A stretch of 64,000 nucleotides of DNA from Candidatus Woesearchaeota archaeon. GTDB lineage: Archaea > Nanobdellota > Nanobdellia > Woesearchaeales > JACPBO01. The notes under the pieces are model-generated. The model searched no databases. It was not told the origin of the DNA and was given only the letters and a program-made list of their open reading frames with translations. Where the stretch lies: the NCBI GenBank assembly GCA_030651135.1, contig JAUSCS010000010.1, forward strand, positions 1 through 64,000. The letters are read 5' to 3'. A program made the position numbers and the translations under genes. Below, piece after piece: positions 42,890 to 51,124 of this stretch; the first letter of the stretch is position 1; every line of letters begins with the position of its first letter.

Positions 42890-42890
42890 A

Positions 42891-43430
42891 ATGAAAGATG
42901 TGCTAATGCCCGGTAAAAATGATGAACTTGTTTATGAGGGCCACGTAAAGCTGGTAAGAAGAAAATATGACGGCCGCTATTATGATGTTATTGTTTCAAA
43001 AAACGCCTGCGCCATAATGTACATTGACCAGGAAGATTTTGTTTGGCTTGTTAAACAATATAGGATTCCTATAGCTAAAGAAATAATTGAGCTTCCAGCA
43101 GAGACCATGGACAAACCAGGCAAATCCTCTTTGGAGGTTATTGTTGAAGGATTAGAAGAGGAATGCGGAATAAGGATAGACCAAAAACAAGCCCATTTTT
43201 TTGCAACAATTGGCTCAAGTGAAGGCCACGATACTGAAATGGTTGATTTGTATTATGCCTATGGCCCGCATACAAAAACAAATCAAAGGCTAGAGGATAC
43301 AGAAAAGATTGAGGTTGTTAGGATTCCGTTTTATCAGGCGTATAAGATGATCAGCACAGGCGAAATTCAGGGATCAAAAACTGTCGCCTTACTTCAAAAT
43401 GAATATATAAAAAGACTGGAGAAAACGTAG
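42891..43430 (+). CDS. Nudix hydrolase-like protein with degenerate Nudix box
   Basis: A 179-residue protein of the ADP-ribose pyrophosphatase type, with ELPAETMDK before the box and GLEEECGI at its end. The usual G-x5-E-x7-REL-x-EE-x-G reads here as E for the first Gly and EG for Arg-Glu; the terminal EE-x-G is kept. Catalysis may be weakened or altered. Members hydrolyse ADP-ribose or NADH, products of NAD turnover, which fits its position as last gene of the pncB operon. Confidence 0.8.
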   Translation: MKDVLMPGKNDELVYEGHVKLVRRKYDGRYYDVIVSKNACAIMYIDQEDFVWLVKQYRIPIAKEIIELPAETMDKPGKSSLEVIVEGLEEECGIRIDQKQAHFFATIGSSEGHDTEMVDLYYAYGPHTKTNQRLEDTEKIEVVRIPFYQAYKMISTGEIQGSKTVALLQNEYIKRLEKT

Positions 43431-43486
43431 AATACTTGCAAAACCTTCTTTTTTAAATTATAATATGTGCAAAAAAATCCGAAACA

Positions 43487-43519
43487 TTTATATAATAGTA
43501 AGTGTATTGTATACACTAA
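43487..43519 (+). promoter_or_regulatory. nadK-nadA-nadB TATA box and NrtR box 4
   Basis: TTTATATAAT at 43487-43496 followed by the 21-base box at 43499-43519 (TAAGTGTAT-TGT-ATACACTAA). The arrangement is the same as in front of nrtR and pncB. Confidence 0.8.
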
Positions 43520-43542
43520 TATATGCTAATGAGAAGAATAAA

Positions 43543-44295
43543 ATGAGAGCTGCAATAGTAGACAAAGCAAGTGCACTGGAAGAGCATAAAAACACGATTT
43601 CTCTAATTGAAAGGCTGTTGAAAAAATACAGCTCTTCATATGAAATAATAGCTAAAGAAGACCTAAATAAAGCACTGGATGATTTTGATTTGGTAATAGC
43701 TGCCGGAGGAGACGGAACCTTGCTTTACACTGCCTCTTTTGTTGATTCAGCTTTAGTATTAGCTGTTAACTCTGCGCCGCAGCATAGTGTTGGCAACCTG
43801 ACATCTGCTAATGCATCTGATTTAGAAGAGAAATTAGGCAGATTTTACAAAGGCTATTTTTCTGTATTGAACAGGACAAGGCTGAATGTTGAAATTGATT
43901 CAAAACACGTGGGATTGGCGCTAAATGAGATATATATGGGAAGCATAAAGCCTTTTGGGATAGCTGCAAGATATGCAATAAAGGTTGATGATAAAGAAGA
44001 AGAGCAAAAAAGCTCAGGCATCATTGTTTCAACCGGAACTGGATCAACAGCAATGTTCAAGCATTTTGGAAAAGCATTTAAAGCAAATGCCGATTATGCC
44101 AAATATGCCGCCGTATTTCCTATTGGAAACTATAAGCTTATCGGCGGGAAAGTAAGGGAAATAACAGTAATTTCAGGCATGACTAAAAACGATTTGTTGA
44201 CAATTGATGGATGGCAAGATTTTAATTATGGCCATAAAACCATAATAAGAGTTAGCATTGCAGACAAGCCATTAAGAACAATAGAGTTTGGTTAA
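43543..44295 (+). CDS. nadK: NAD kinase
   Basis: Phosphorylates NAD to NADP. A 250-residue protein with the catalytic AAGGDGTLLYTA loop, LAVNSAPQHSVGNLT (in place of the usual NxGxxGFL) and GIIVSTGTGSTAM, followed by the beta-sandwich C-terminal domain. The unusual NSAPQHS loop is also seen in a divergent archaeal branch. I chose the ATG at 43543, behind the operator; a longer in-frame extension would start before the promoter. It heads the operon nadK-nadA-nadB, with nadA starting one base after its stop. Confidence 0.9.
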   Translation: MRAAIVDKASALEEHKNTISLIERLLKKYSSSYEIIAKEDLNKALDDFDLVIAAGGDGTLLYTASFVDSALVLAVNSAPQHSVGNLTSANASDLEEKLGRFYKGYFSVLNRTRLNVEIDSKHVGLALNEIYMGSIKPFGIAARYAIKVDDKEEEQKSSGIIVSTGTGSTAMFKHFGKAFKANADYAKYAAVFPIGNYKLIGGKVREITVISGMTKNDLLTIDGWQDFNYGHKTIIRVSIADKPLRTIEFG

Positions 44296-44296
44296 A

Positions 44297-45199
44297 ATGG
44301 ATGAAAAAATATTAATCCAAAAAATAAACAACCTGAAGAAAGAGAAAGATGCAGTCATATTGGTCCATAATTACCAAAGGCCCGAAATCTACAAGGTAGC
44401 TGATTTTATTGGCGATTCGCTTGAGCTCAGCAGAAAAGCAGCTGAGACTAATGCAAAGATCATTGTATTCTGCGGCGTTGATTTCATGGCAGAATCTGCA
44501 AAGATACTGAATCCTGAAAAGAAAGTGCTGCTGCCTGCCTTGGAAGCAAAATGCCCGATGGCTGCAATGGTAACAGCAGAGGAATTGCTTAAGGAAAGGA
44601 AGAAATACAAGGATGTGGCTGTTGTTTCTTACATAAATACAACCGCAGATGTAAAGGCAGTCTCGGATATTTGCTGCACTTCTTCAAATGCAGTCAAGGT
44701 TGTTAATTCGCTTAAAGAAAAAAACATTATTTTTGTTCCAGACAGGAATCTTGCGGATTATGTTGCCAGATTCACAAGCAAAAAGATAATCCCCTGGCAG
44801 GGATATTGCTATGTTCATGCGCGGTTTTTGGCTGAACAAATAAGAGAAGCAAAAAAACAGCACCCTGCTGCAGTTGTTATTGCTCATCCAGAATGCCCCG
44901 CTGATGTAATAGATGAAGCAGATTCTGTATGCTCGACATCTGGGATGATTGAGCTTGCCAAAAGCTCAGATTCCAAGGAATTCCTAATATGCACGGAGGC
45001 AGGAATGGTTGAAAGGCTCAAGATTGAAGTGCCAAATAAAACATTTTATACATTGGGAACAATCTGCCTGCAGCAGAAAAAGAACAATCTGCAGAAGGTT
45101 TATGACTGCCTGAATAATGAAACAAATGAAGTTGATGTGCCTGCGAAGATAAGAAAAAATGCAAAGAAGGCATTGGACAGGATGCTGAGAGTAAAATGA
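44297..45199 (+). CDS. nadA: Quinolinate synthase
   Basis: Condenses iminoaspartate with dihydroxyacetone phosphate to quinolinate using a [4Fe-4S] cluster. The 300-residue protein has HNYQRPEI near the N-terminus, FCGVDFMAESAKIL, and the three cluster Cys in LEAKCPMA, WQGYCYVH and LGTICLQQ, plus PECP and STSGM for substrate binding. The dihydroxyacetone phosphate comes from the triose pool handled by TpiA and GapA. Coupled by ATGA to nadB, which supplies iminoaspartate. Confidence 0.95.
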   Translation: MDEKILIQKINNLKKEKDAVILVHNYQRPEIYKVADFIGDSLELSRKAAETNAKIIVFCGVDFMAESAKILNPEKKVLLPALEAKCPMAAMVTAEELLKERKKYKDVAVVSYINTTADVKAVSDICCTSSNAVKVVNSLKEKNIIFVPDRNLADYVARFTSKKIIPWQGYCYVHARFLAEQIREAKKQHPAAVVIAHPECPADVIDEADSVCSTSGMIELAKSSDSKEFLICTEAGMVERLKIEVPNKTFYTLGTICLQQKKNNLQKVYDCLNNETNEVDVPAKIRKNAKKALDRMLRVK

Positions 45200-46866
45200 G
45201 CGGTGCAAGAGATCTGATAAAAACAGATTGCGGAGTTATAGGCGGCGGCTTTAGCGGCTGCGCAGTTGCGCTCGAACTGGCAGAAGCTGGCAAAATGGTT
45301 GACTTATTTGTCAAGGGCAAATTAATAGAAGACTGCAACAGCTATTTGACAGCTGGCGGCCTGGCAGCAGTTCCATTAGTGGGTGGAAAGCCTCTTAATG
45401 GAGATTCCTTTGAAAAGCATATCACAGAAACATTAATTGCAGGAAAAGGCCTTAATGATGTTAAGATTGTTAAATTCTGCGTTGAGCATTTCTACAGCGA
45501 TGTTATAGAATGGCTGATTGACAAAGGCGTTAAATTTAATCTGTCTGAAAAAGGCTATGAATACGATCTGCACAGGGAAGGCGGACATTCAAGGAACAGG
45601 ATCTTCCATGCTAATGACACAACAGGCGTGCAAATAATGAAGACGCTTGGCAGATTAGTGAAAAACAACCGCAACATAAGGATTCATGAAGAGCATGTTG
45701 CAATTGACTTAATAACGAAGAACAAGTTAGAAAAAAGAAAAGAAATTAAGACAAAAGCAAAGGATGCCTGCCTGGGGTTTTATGTTTATGACGCTAAAAA
45801 AAATTGTGTTAAGGCAGTTTCGTGCAAAGGAACATTCATTGCAACAGGCGGCCTTGGAAAAGTTTTTCTTTACACAACCAACTCAGATGTTGCGACAGGC
45901 AATGGCTTTGCAATGTGCTACAGGGCAGGCCTGCCGTTGGCGAACATGGAATTCATACAATTTCACCCGACTGTGTTTTATGACCCGTCTGCTGTCAATG
46001 AATACAGCAGAAGATTCCTGCTTACAGAGGCGCTTAGGGGAGCAGGCGCAATACTAAAGCTAAGAAAAAATTCAAAAAAAGATTTTGTTTTGAAATATCA
46101 TCCACTTGGATCAAAAGCAACAAGGGACGTTGTTACAAGAGCAGAAGATATTGAGATGAGGAAAAATGGCCTGGCGCATTTATGGCTGGACTGCGCAAAA
46201 ATAGACAAAAAAAGATTAAAAGAGGATTTCAGGAATTCTTACGAATTCTGCTTAGCCAAGGGAATTGACATAACAAAAGAGCCCGTGCCTGTCATCTATG
46301 CTGTTCATTATTCAAATGGGGGTGTGCTTGTCGGCCCGAATTCAGAAACAAAAATGAGAGGATGTTATGTCATAGGTGAAACTTCTTATACTGGCCTGCA
46401 TGGAGCAACAAGACTGGCAAGCAATTCTGCGCCAGAATGCATTCTATTCGGCAGGCTGGCTGCAAAGCATTTTTTAAAGCTCAGGAATCATGCAAATATA
46501 AATGTCCCATTATGGGATGCAGGCTCTGCAAACGATATAAAAGACAAGACCGCCATAGCCTATTATTGGGAAACTGTCAGAAGAACAATGACTTCATTGT
46601 GCGGAATATCAAGGAATAAAGAGAGGCTGAATGCCGCAAAGCAGGTATTATCCGCGCTCAGAAAAAACATAAATGACTTTTATTGGTCTTATTACATAAC
46701 CAAAGATTTCCTGGATGTGAGAAATATAGCGGATGTTGCCAGCATAATTGTAGACAGCGCCCTTGTAAGGGAAGAATCCAGGGCATGCCATTTCAGGGAA
46801 GATTTTCCAAAGCAGAACGACAAGAAATTCAAAAAATTAACAATAGTGAAAAAATCTCAACCTTGA
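45196..46866 (+). CDS. nadB: L-aspartate oxidase
   Basis: Flavoprotein that oxidises L-aspartate to iminoaspartate with oxygen or fumarate as acceptor; in an anaerobe fumarate or another acceptor is expected. 556 residues with the FAD motif IGGGFSGCAVALELAEAG, HSRNRIFHANDTTG, EFIQFHPTVFY, TEALRGAGA, HYSNGGV and the closing family segment EESRACHFREDFP. It has the helical C-terminal domain of the succinate dehydrogenase/aspartate oxidase family. It ends the nadKAB operon. NadC, the next enzyme, is not in the window. Confidence 0.92.
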   Translation: MSGARDLIKTDCGVIGGGFSGCAVALELAEAGKMVDLFVKGKLIEDCNSYLTAGGLAAVPLVGGKPLNGDSFEKHITETLIAGKGLNDVKIVKFCVEHFYSDVIEWLIDKGVKFNLSEKGYEYDLHREGGHSRNRIFHANDTTGVQIMKTLGRLVKNNRNIRIHEEHVAIDLITKNKLEKRKEIKTKAKDACLGFYVYDAKKNCVKAVSCKGTFIATGGLGKVFLYTTNSDVATGNGFAMCYRAGLPLANMEFIQFHPTVFYDPSAVNEYSRRFLLTEALRGAGAILKLRKNSKKDFVLKYHPLGSKATRDVVTRAEDIEMRKNGLAHLWLDCAKIDKKRLKEDFRNSYEFCLAKGIDITKEPVPVIYAVHYSNGGVLVGPNSETKMRGCYVIGETSYTGLHGATRLASNSAPECILFGRLAAKHFLKLRNHANINVPLWDAGSANDIKDKTAIAYYWETVRRTMTSLCGISRNKERLNAAKQVLSALRKNINDFYWSYYITKDFLDVRNIADVASIIVDSALVREESRACHFREDFPKQNDKKFKKLTIVKKSQP

Positions 46867-46922
46867 TCTTTAAAAGTGTTTGGTCTAAAATAACGAAAAA
46901 TGCACTAATGGTTTTCGGGAAA

Positions 46923-47729
46923 CTACCAGCTATATGTCTTGTGCACCTTTATTATGCTTCCTCTATCTATGCCATTTTCAGTCACGCTGTTCTTGATTAT
47001 CTGGCATCCAGATAAATATGCTGCATCAATAAGCTTAGAAAGCCGGTCTATATTGTAGCGGCTGCTGATTTTACTTATTTTTTCATCACAATCTGCTCCA
47101 AATTCTTTGCTTCCGAAATAACTGATATCATAATTTTTTTTCATTAGTACTTCAAGCGGAACCAGGAATATCTTCAATAAAGCGGTGGCTGTTAGTGAAT
47201 GCACGGAGTTTTCTTGCAATACATTAATATAAGGATTTACTTTTATTTCTTTAATGGGCTTTGGCTCCCTCTCTAACTCCATCTTCAGTTTACTCTCCGG
47301 CTCTATTTTCGGTTCTTCATCCTTAGTTTGAAACGATTTTGAAAATTTTATATCAATATACACTAAGTCTGGCGGATAAAGAAGATTTTGTATGCCTTCC
47401 TTTGTTTTCTTTTGCACCATTTTTCCTTTGCAGTAATTAGACAATTCATCGTCTGTTAAACCGATGATTGATGCCATTAATGAAGAATCTAAATGGCCAA
47501 ATGAATCGTAACTTATTTCGTGCGCATTCATTACGTGGCCGATAATATAGGCTCCTAATATTCCTTCATTATCTTTTTCATCCCTTCTGAACAAAGAAGG
47601 TTTTATTCTTAAAATATCCTCAACCCAGCAGACATCCAGCAAGTTCTTTGCTTCTCCAATTTCATACCATCTATAGAATCTTATTTTTTTTAGAGCACTT
47701 ATTATTACGTCATCTATATTTTCTGTCAT
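46923..47729 (-). CDS. Hypothetical protein, 268 aa
   Basis: Not recognised. A helical N-terminal domain (IGEAKNLLDVCWVEDILRI and ASIIGLTDDELSNYCKG), a Glu/Lys/Pro-rich linker near residues 130-165, and a C-terminal domain with LTATALLKIFLVPLEVLM. No signal peptide. Eighteen bases after the stop of the 547-residue gene upstream, so the two form an operon facing the NAD genes. Confidence 0.6.
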   Translation of the reverse strand: MTENIDDVIISALKKIRFYRWYEIGEAKNLLDVCWVEDILRIKPSLFRRDEKDNEGILGAYIIGHVMNAHEISYDSFGHLDSSLMASIIGLTDDELSNYCKGKMVQKKTKEGIQNLLYPPDLVYIDIKFSKSFQTKDEEPKIEPESKLKMELEREPKPIKEIKVNPYINVLQENSVHSLTATALLKIFLVPLEVLMKKNYDISYFGSKEFGADCDEKISKISSRYNIDRLSKLIDAAYLSGCQIIKNSVTENGIDRGSIIKVHKTYSW

Positions 47730-47747
47730 TCCGCACAGCTCTTTAAG

Positions 47748-49391
47748 TTACTTTCCCTCTCCTTCTTTTGCCAGCATATATGCAAAATAAGATGGCCTAG
47801 CAATTCCGCCTTTAACTTTAACTAGCTGCCCTTCCTTCAATGCGCGGTCTACTTCTCCATCATTTTTTATGGCAGATCTAACGGAAGCCTCTGATATCAC
47901 TGAACTCGCTAAATTTTTGACATTTCCAAATAAATACATGCCTTCACCATCGCCTTTTACGGGCACTATTTCTCCTTCTTTCTTTAATTGTTCAATTTTT
48001 CCCTCGTCAAAACAGCCATAAATTCCAATCTCCTTTTCCGTCAGCAAACGATTATCTTCAATAGCAGGAATTTTTTTTACAACACCAACATCTGCAGTTC
48101 TTGTTTTCTTTCCGGAAACAAGCTCCTCCAGCCTGGCCAGATACTCGTCTTTTCTCTTTGCATTATATCCTTTTTTTAAAGAGTCGATATACTTTTTTAA
48201 TGCATCATTGGTGATTTCAGTGGTGTCTATTCCTGTCTTTCTTATCTTGCCAAGAAGACTGTATACAGAATGTTTGTCAATATCAAATACATAAGCAATC
48301 TTTTTTTCATCAAGATGCGCTTTATCGCTTTGAGCAGGCCCTTTGATTTCTTTTTCTGCAGCTTTTATTATTGCTGTCAGTTCTTTTACAGCCGGTTTAG
48401 GGAAAAAAGCATCATAAACTTCTGCCGCACTCCTAGATCCTATTTTTCCATCCTTTACTTTTAACCCCATTTCCTCTATTTTTTCCTCCACCTCTTTTTT
48501 AGGCATCTTTAATTTTGAAGCTAACTTTTCAAAAGTATATTCTTCTCCTTGCTTAGGCCTGTTAGCCCATCTTTGCAGTTCATCTACTGTTGTAAATAGA
48601 TCGCCCTTAAAATCTATAGCAATAAAAGCTTTCATTACAGAATGAGCACTATAAATCTGTTTTTGGGCGAATTCAACATACTTATGCCCTTCGCTTAAAG
48701 GTATAACTTTATACTCTGCTTCTTTTCCTGTCTTTTCTTTTGTTTCTGTTATCGCTTCCCTTTTTTTGTAATGTCTTTTTTCCACAACTCCGGGTTTCTC
48801 AGTTTCAGTTGCTAAAGAAGTTGGCGCCGGTATTATCTCTTTTACATTGAAATACCCCAGAATTTGAGTTAATGTTATTTTTCCTTTAAGCTTCTCTATC
48901 TCTGCCGTGTCCAAAAACGAAACAGCGCAATTATTATTGAATATAAAAACAAGATTTCTATCACTTTGGCCATTGCTCATATACCTGTAACCTACATAGA
49001 ATCCTTCCTTGTCCTTAGTTATATTTTTTAATTCTTCAAATATTGTTCGATCCATAGAATAGGCTGTTGTATACAGGTGATTTCTTTTTTCGTTTTCTTT
49101 CGACCATATTTCAACATATACGGAATTGCCTGAAAAACTAAGATCGACTTCTGCAGGCACTGCACATAAGCCAATCTTCTCTTTATCTGTTCGTATCAAA
49201 AACTCATCCAATGCTAAACTCAATTTATCATCATGGCTGTCCTTGACTTTTGCAGAAGTCATAAACAATTGTTCGGGGTAAAATCCAAGTGGCATAGAAG
49301 CAAAGACGCCTTCTTTTGATTTTCTAATCAAAGCATTCGTTGTATCCCTTTCTTTTTTATCGATTCCTACAATAATAGCAGCCAATGTCAT
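47748..49391 (-). CDS. Multi-domain protein with several helix-turn-helix-like units, 547 aa
   Basis: The N-terminal 200 residues form an alpha/beta domain (ALDEFLIRTDKEKIGLCAV, VYVEIWSKE). The rest carries repeated short helical units that look like winged helices, for example TFEKLASKLKMPKKEVEEKI, KIAYVFDIDKHSVYSLLGKI, TEKEIGIYGCFDEGKIEQLK and SVISEASVRSAIKNDGEVDR. It may bind nucleic acid or protein with these. No catalytic motif seen. A TATA box and GGGGGG ribosome binding site precede the ATG at 49391. Family unknown. Confidence 0.6.
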   Translation of the reverse strand: MTLAAIIVGIDKKERDTTNALIRKSKEGVFASMPLGFYPEQLFMTSAKVKDSHDDKLSLALDEFLIRTDKEKIGLCAVPAEVDLSFSGNSVYVEIWSKENEKRNHLYTTAYSMDRTIFEELKNITKDKEGFYVGYRYMSNGQSDRNLVFIFNNNCAVSFLDTAEIEKLKGKITLTQILGYFNVKEIIPAPTSLATETEKPGVVEKRHYKKREAITETKEKTGKEAEYKVIPLSEGHKYVEFAQKQIYSAHSVMKAFIAIDFKGDLFTTVDELQRWANRPKQGEEYTFEKLASKLKMPKKEVEEKIEEMGLKVKDGKIGSRSAAEVYDAFFPKPAVKELTAIIKAAEKEIKGPAQSDKAHLDEKKIAYVFDIDKHSVYSLLGKIRKTGIDTTEITNDALKKYIDSLKKGYNAKRKDEYLARLEELVSGKKTRTADVGVVKKIPAIEDNRLLTEKEIGIYGCFDEGKIEQLKKEGEIVPVKGDGEGMYLFGNVKNLASSVISEASVRSAIKNDGEVDRALKEGQLVKVKGGIARPSYFAYMLAKEGEGK

Positions 49392-49530
49392 ATTTATCCC
49401 CCCTTTAATGCTAAGCTTATGTTTCTACTTGAAAGTTTAAATATAATATAAAAACCTTTCTATTCTTGTCCGCTCATCATAGAAACCTTTTTAAAACACC
49501 CCATATTCACCCTTTATCGAGGTGGCAGAA

Positions 49531-49782
49531 TTGAGATTTTACAAGGGATCTTTTATAAGCACTGCATCCAGCATCTTTAATTTTACTAACAGCATGTTCA
49601 GCCTCATAGTTGTTTATTTCATCTATCATTTTGCAAATGAAAAAGGATGGGCTTTGCTGGCATTTGTTTCAAAGCTTTATTTAATCGTGATAGTCGGGGT
49701 TTTCGCCGTATTGTTCATAGTGATGCTTACTGCTTTCCTTTTTTCGATCTCAACATGGCTTTCATTGGTTTTTAGAAGATAA
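49531..49782 (+). CDS. Small membrane protein, 83 aa
   Basis: Two hydrophobic helices (about residues 14-32 and 44-70) and an Arg-rich C-terminus. A GAGGTGG ribosome binding site (49519-49525) lies five bases before the TTG at 49531, which I take as the start; the GTG at 49522 lies inside the ribosome binding site. It is 12 bases from the NYN gene and probably co-transcribed with it. No family recognised. Confidence 0.55.
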   Translation: MRFYKGSFISTASSIFNFTNSMFSLIVVYFIYHFANEKGWALLAFVSKLYLIVIVGVFAVLFIVMLTAFLFSISTWLSLVFRR

Positions 49783-49794
49783 AAAGGTGATAAA

Positions 49795-50298
49795 ATGTAC
49801 AAGCATAAAGGGCAAAGAGTGGGTGTTTTCATAGATGTGCAGAATATGTATTACTCTGCAAAGCAGATGTATGGCGCAAAGGTAAACTTCAAGGAAATCC
49901 TGAAGGAAGCAGTTAAAGGGAGAAATCTAGTCAGGGCACTCGCCTACGTGATAAAGGCAGACATAAAGGAAGAGCAGGGATTTTTCGAAGCATTGAAAAA
50001 TATCGGATTTGAAGTCAGGGCAAAAGACCTGCAGATTTTCTACGGTGGCCAGAAAAAAGGAGACTGGGACATCGGCATTGCAATGGACACAATTGAGCTT
50101 GCCCATAAGCTTGATACAATAATTCTTGTAAGCGGCGACGGGGATTTTGCTCCATTAGTCCAGCATCTTAAAAGGGCAATTGGCTGCAGGGTTGAGATCA
50201 TAGCATTCGGCAAAAGCGCTTCAGCTAAATTAATAGAAGAAGCAGATGAATTCACCAATCTGGATGAAGCTCCAAAAAAGTTTTTAATAGAAAAATAA
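49795..50298 (+). CDS. NYN-domain (LabA/DUF88-like) ribonuclease
   Basis: A 167-residue protein of the PIN-like NYN family: FIDVQNMYYSAKQ at the N-terminus, KKGDWDIGIAMDTIELA, and LVSGDGDFAPLVQHL, which supply the conserved Asp residues of the metal-dependent nuclease site. Such proteins cut structured or aberrant RNA. It is followed 13 bases later by the nfnA-like gene, so transcription may continue through. Confidence 0.88.
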   Translation: MYKHKGQRVGVFIDVQNMYYSAKQMYGAKVNFKEILKEAVKGRNLVRALAYVIKADIKEEQGFFEALKNIGFEVRAKDLQIFYGGQKKGDWDIGIAMDTIELAHKLDTIILVSGDGDFAPLVQHLKRAIGCRVEIIAFGKSASAKLIEEADEFTNLDEAPKKFLIEK

Positions 50299-50311
50299 AA
50301 CAAAATCTAAA

Positions 50312-51124
50312 ATGCCGATTATAACAAAAAAGCAGAAGCTAGCTGAAAACATATTTCTGATGAATGTTAAGGCTCCAAATATTGCGAAAAAGGCAAAGCC
50401 CGGGCAGTTTGTAATCCTGAGGATAGACGAAGAAGGTGAGAGGATTCCTCTGACAATTGCAGACTCAAATCAAAACGAAATAACGCTTGTGTTTCAGGCA
50501 ATAGGTAAAACAACAAAGCAGCTTTCAGAATTGAAGAAAGGCGATAATATGCTTGACCTGATCGGTCCATTGGGAAACCCGTCTGATATAAGGGAATACG
50601 GAACAGTCTGCCTTGTTGGCGGCGGAATTGGCGCAGCAGAATTGCTGCCGTTGGCAAAAGCGCTGAAAAAAGCAAAGAATAAAATAATCACAATAATCGG
50701 CGCTAAAAATAAAAAATCATTGATATTTGTTGACGAGCTTAAGAAGCTCTCCAAGCAGCTCATAATTTGCACAGATGATGGCAGCAGGGGAATGAAGGGG
50801 TTTGTTACGGCAGCATTGGAAGCATTGCTGAAAAAAGAAAGGTTAAACTTAGTTTATGCAGTCGGCCCAACAATAATGATGAAGTCTGTTTCTGCATTGA
50901 CAATGGACAAGGCAAGGACAACAGTTTCATTGAACCCAATAATGATTGATGGAATAGGAATGTGCGGCGGCTGCAGGGTTATTGTTGATGATCAGGTCAG
51001 ATTTGCATGCGTTGACGGCCCTGAGTTCAATGGGCATCAGGTTGACTGGGATGATCTGCTCAACAGGACAAGCCATTATCTTGAAGAGGAAAAGCACGTT
51101 TGCAATTTAAGAAAAATAAAATGA
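50312..51124 (+). CDS. Ferredoxin-NADP reductase-type small subunit (NfnA/SudB-like)
   Basis: A 270-residue flavin reductase: FAD-binding beta barrel with ERIPLTIAD, the NAD(P) domain with LVGGGIGAAELLPLAKAL, and a C-terminal [2Fe-2S] site in GIGMCGGCRV followed by FACVDGPEF. It pairs with the next gene product in NADH-dependent ferredoxin:NADP oxidoreductase (NfnAB) or sulphide dehydrogenase (SudAB) complexes, which transfer or bifurcate electrons between NADPH, NADH and ferredoxin. ATGA overlap with the large subunit. Which complex cannot be settled by eye. Confidence 0.88.
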   Translation: MPIITKKQKLAENIFLMNVKAPNIAKKAKPGQFVILRIDEEGERIPLTIADSNQNEITLVFQAIGKTTKQLSELKKGDNMLDLIGPLGNPSDIREYGTVCLVGGGIGAAELLPLAKALKKAKNKIITIIGAKNKKSLIFVDELKKLSKQLIICTDDGSRGMKGFVTAALEALLKKERLNLVYAVGPTIMMKSVSALTMDKARTTVSLNPIMIDGIGMCGGCRVIVDDQVRFACVDGPEFNGHQVDWDDLLNRTSHYLEEEKHVCNLRKIK

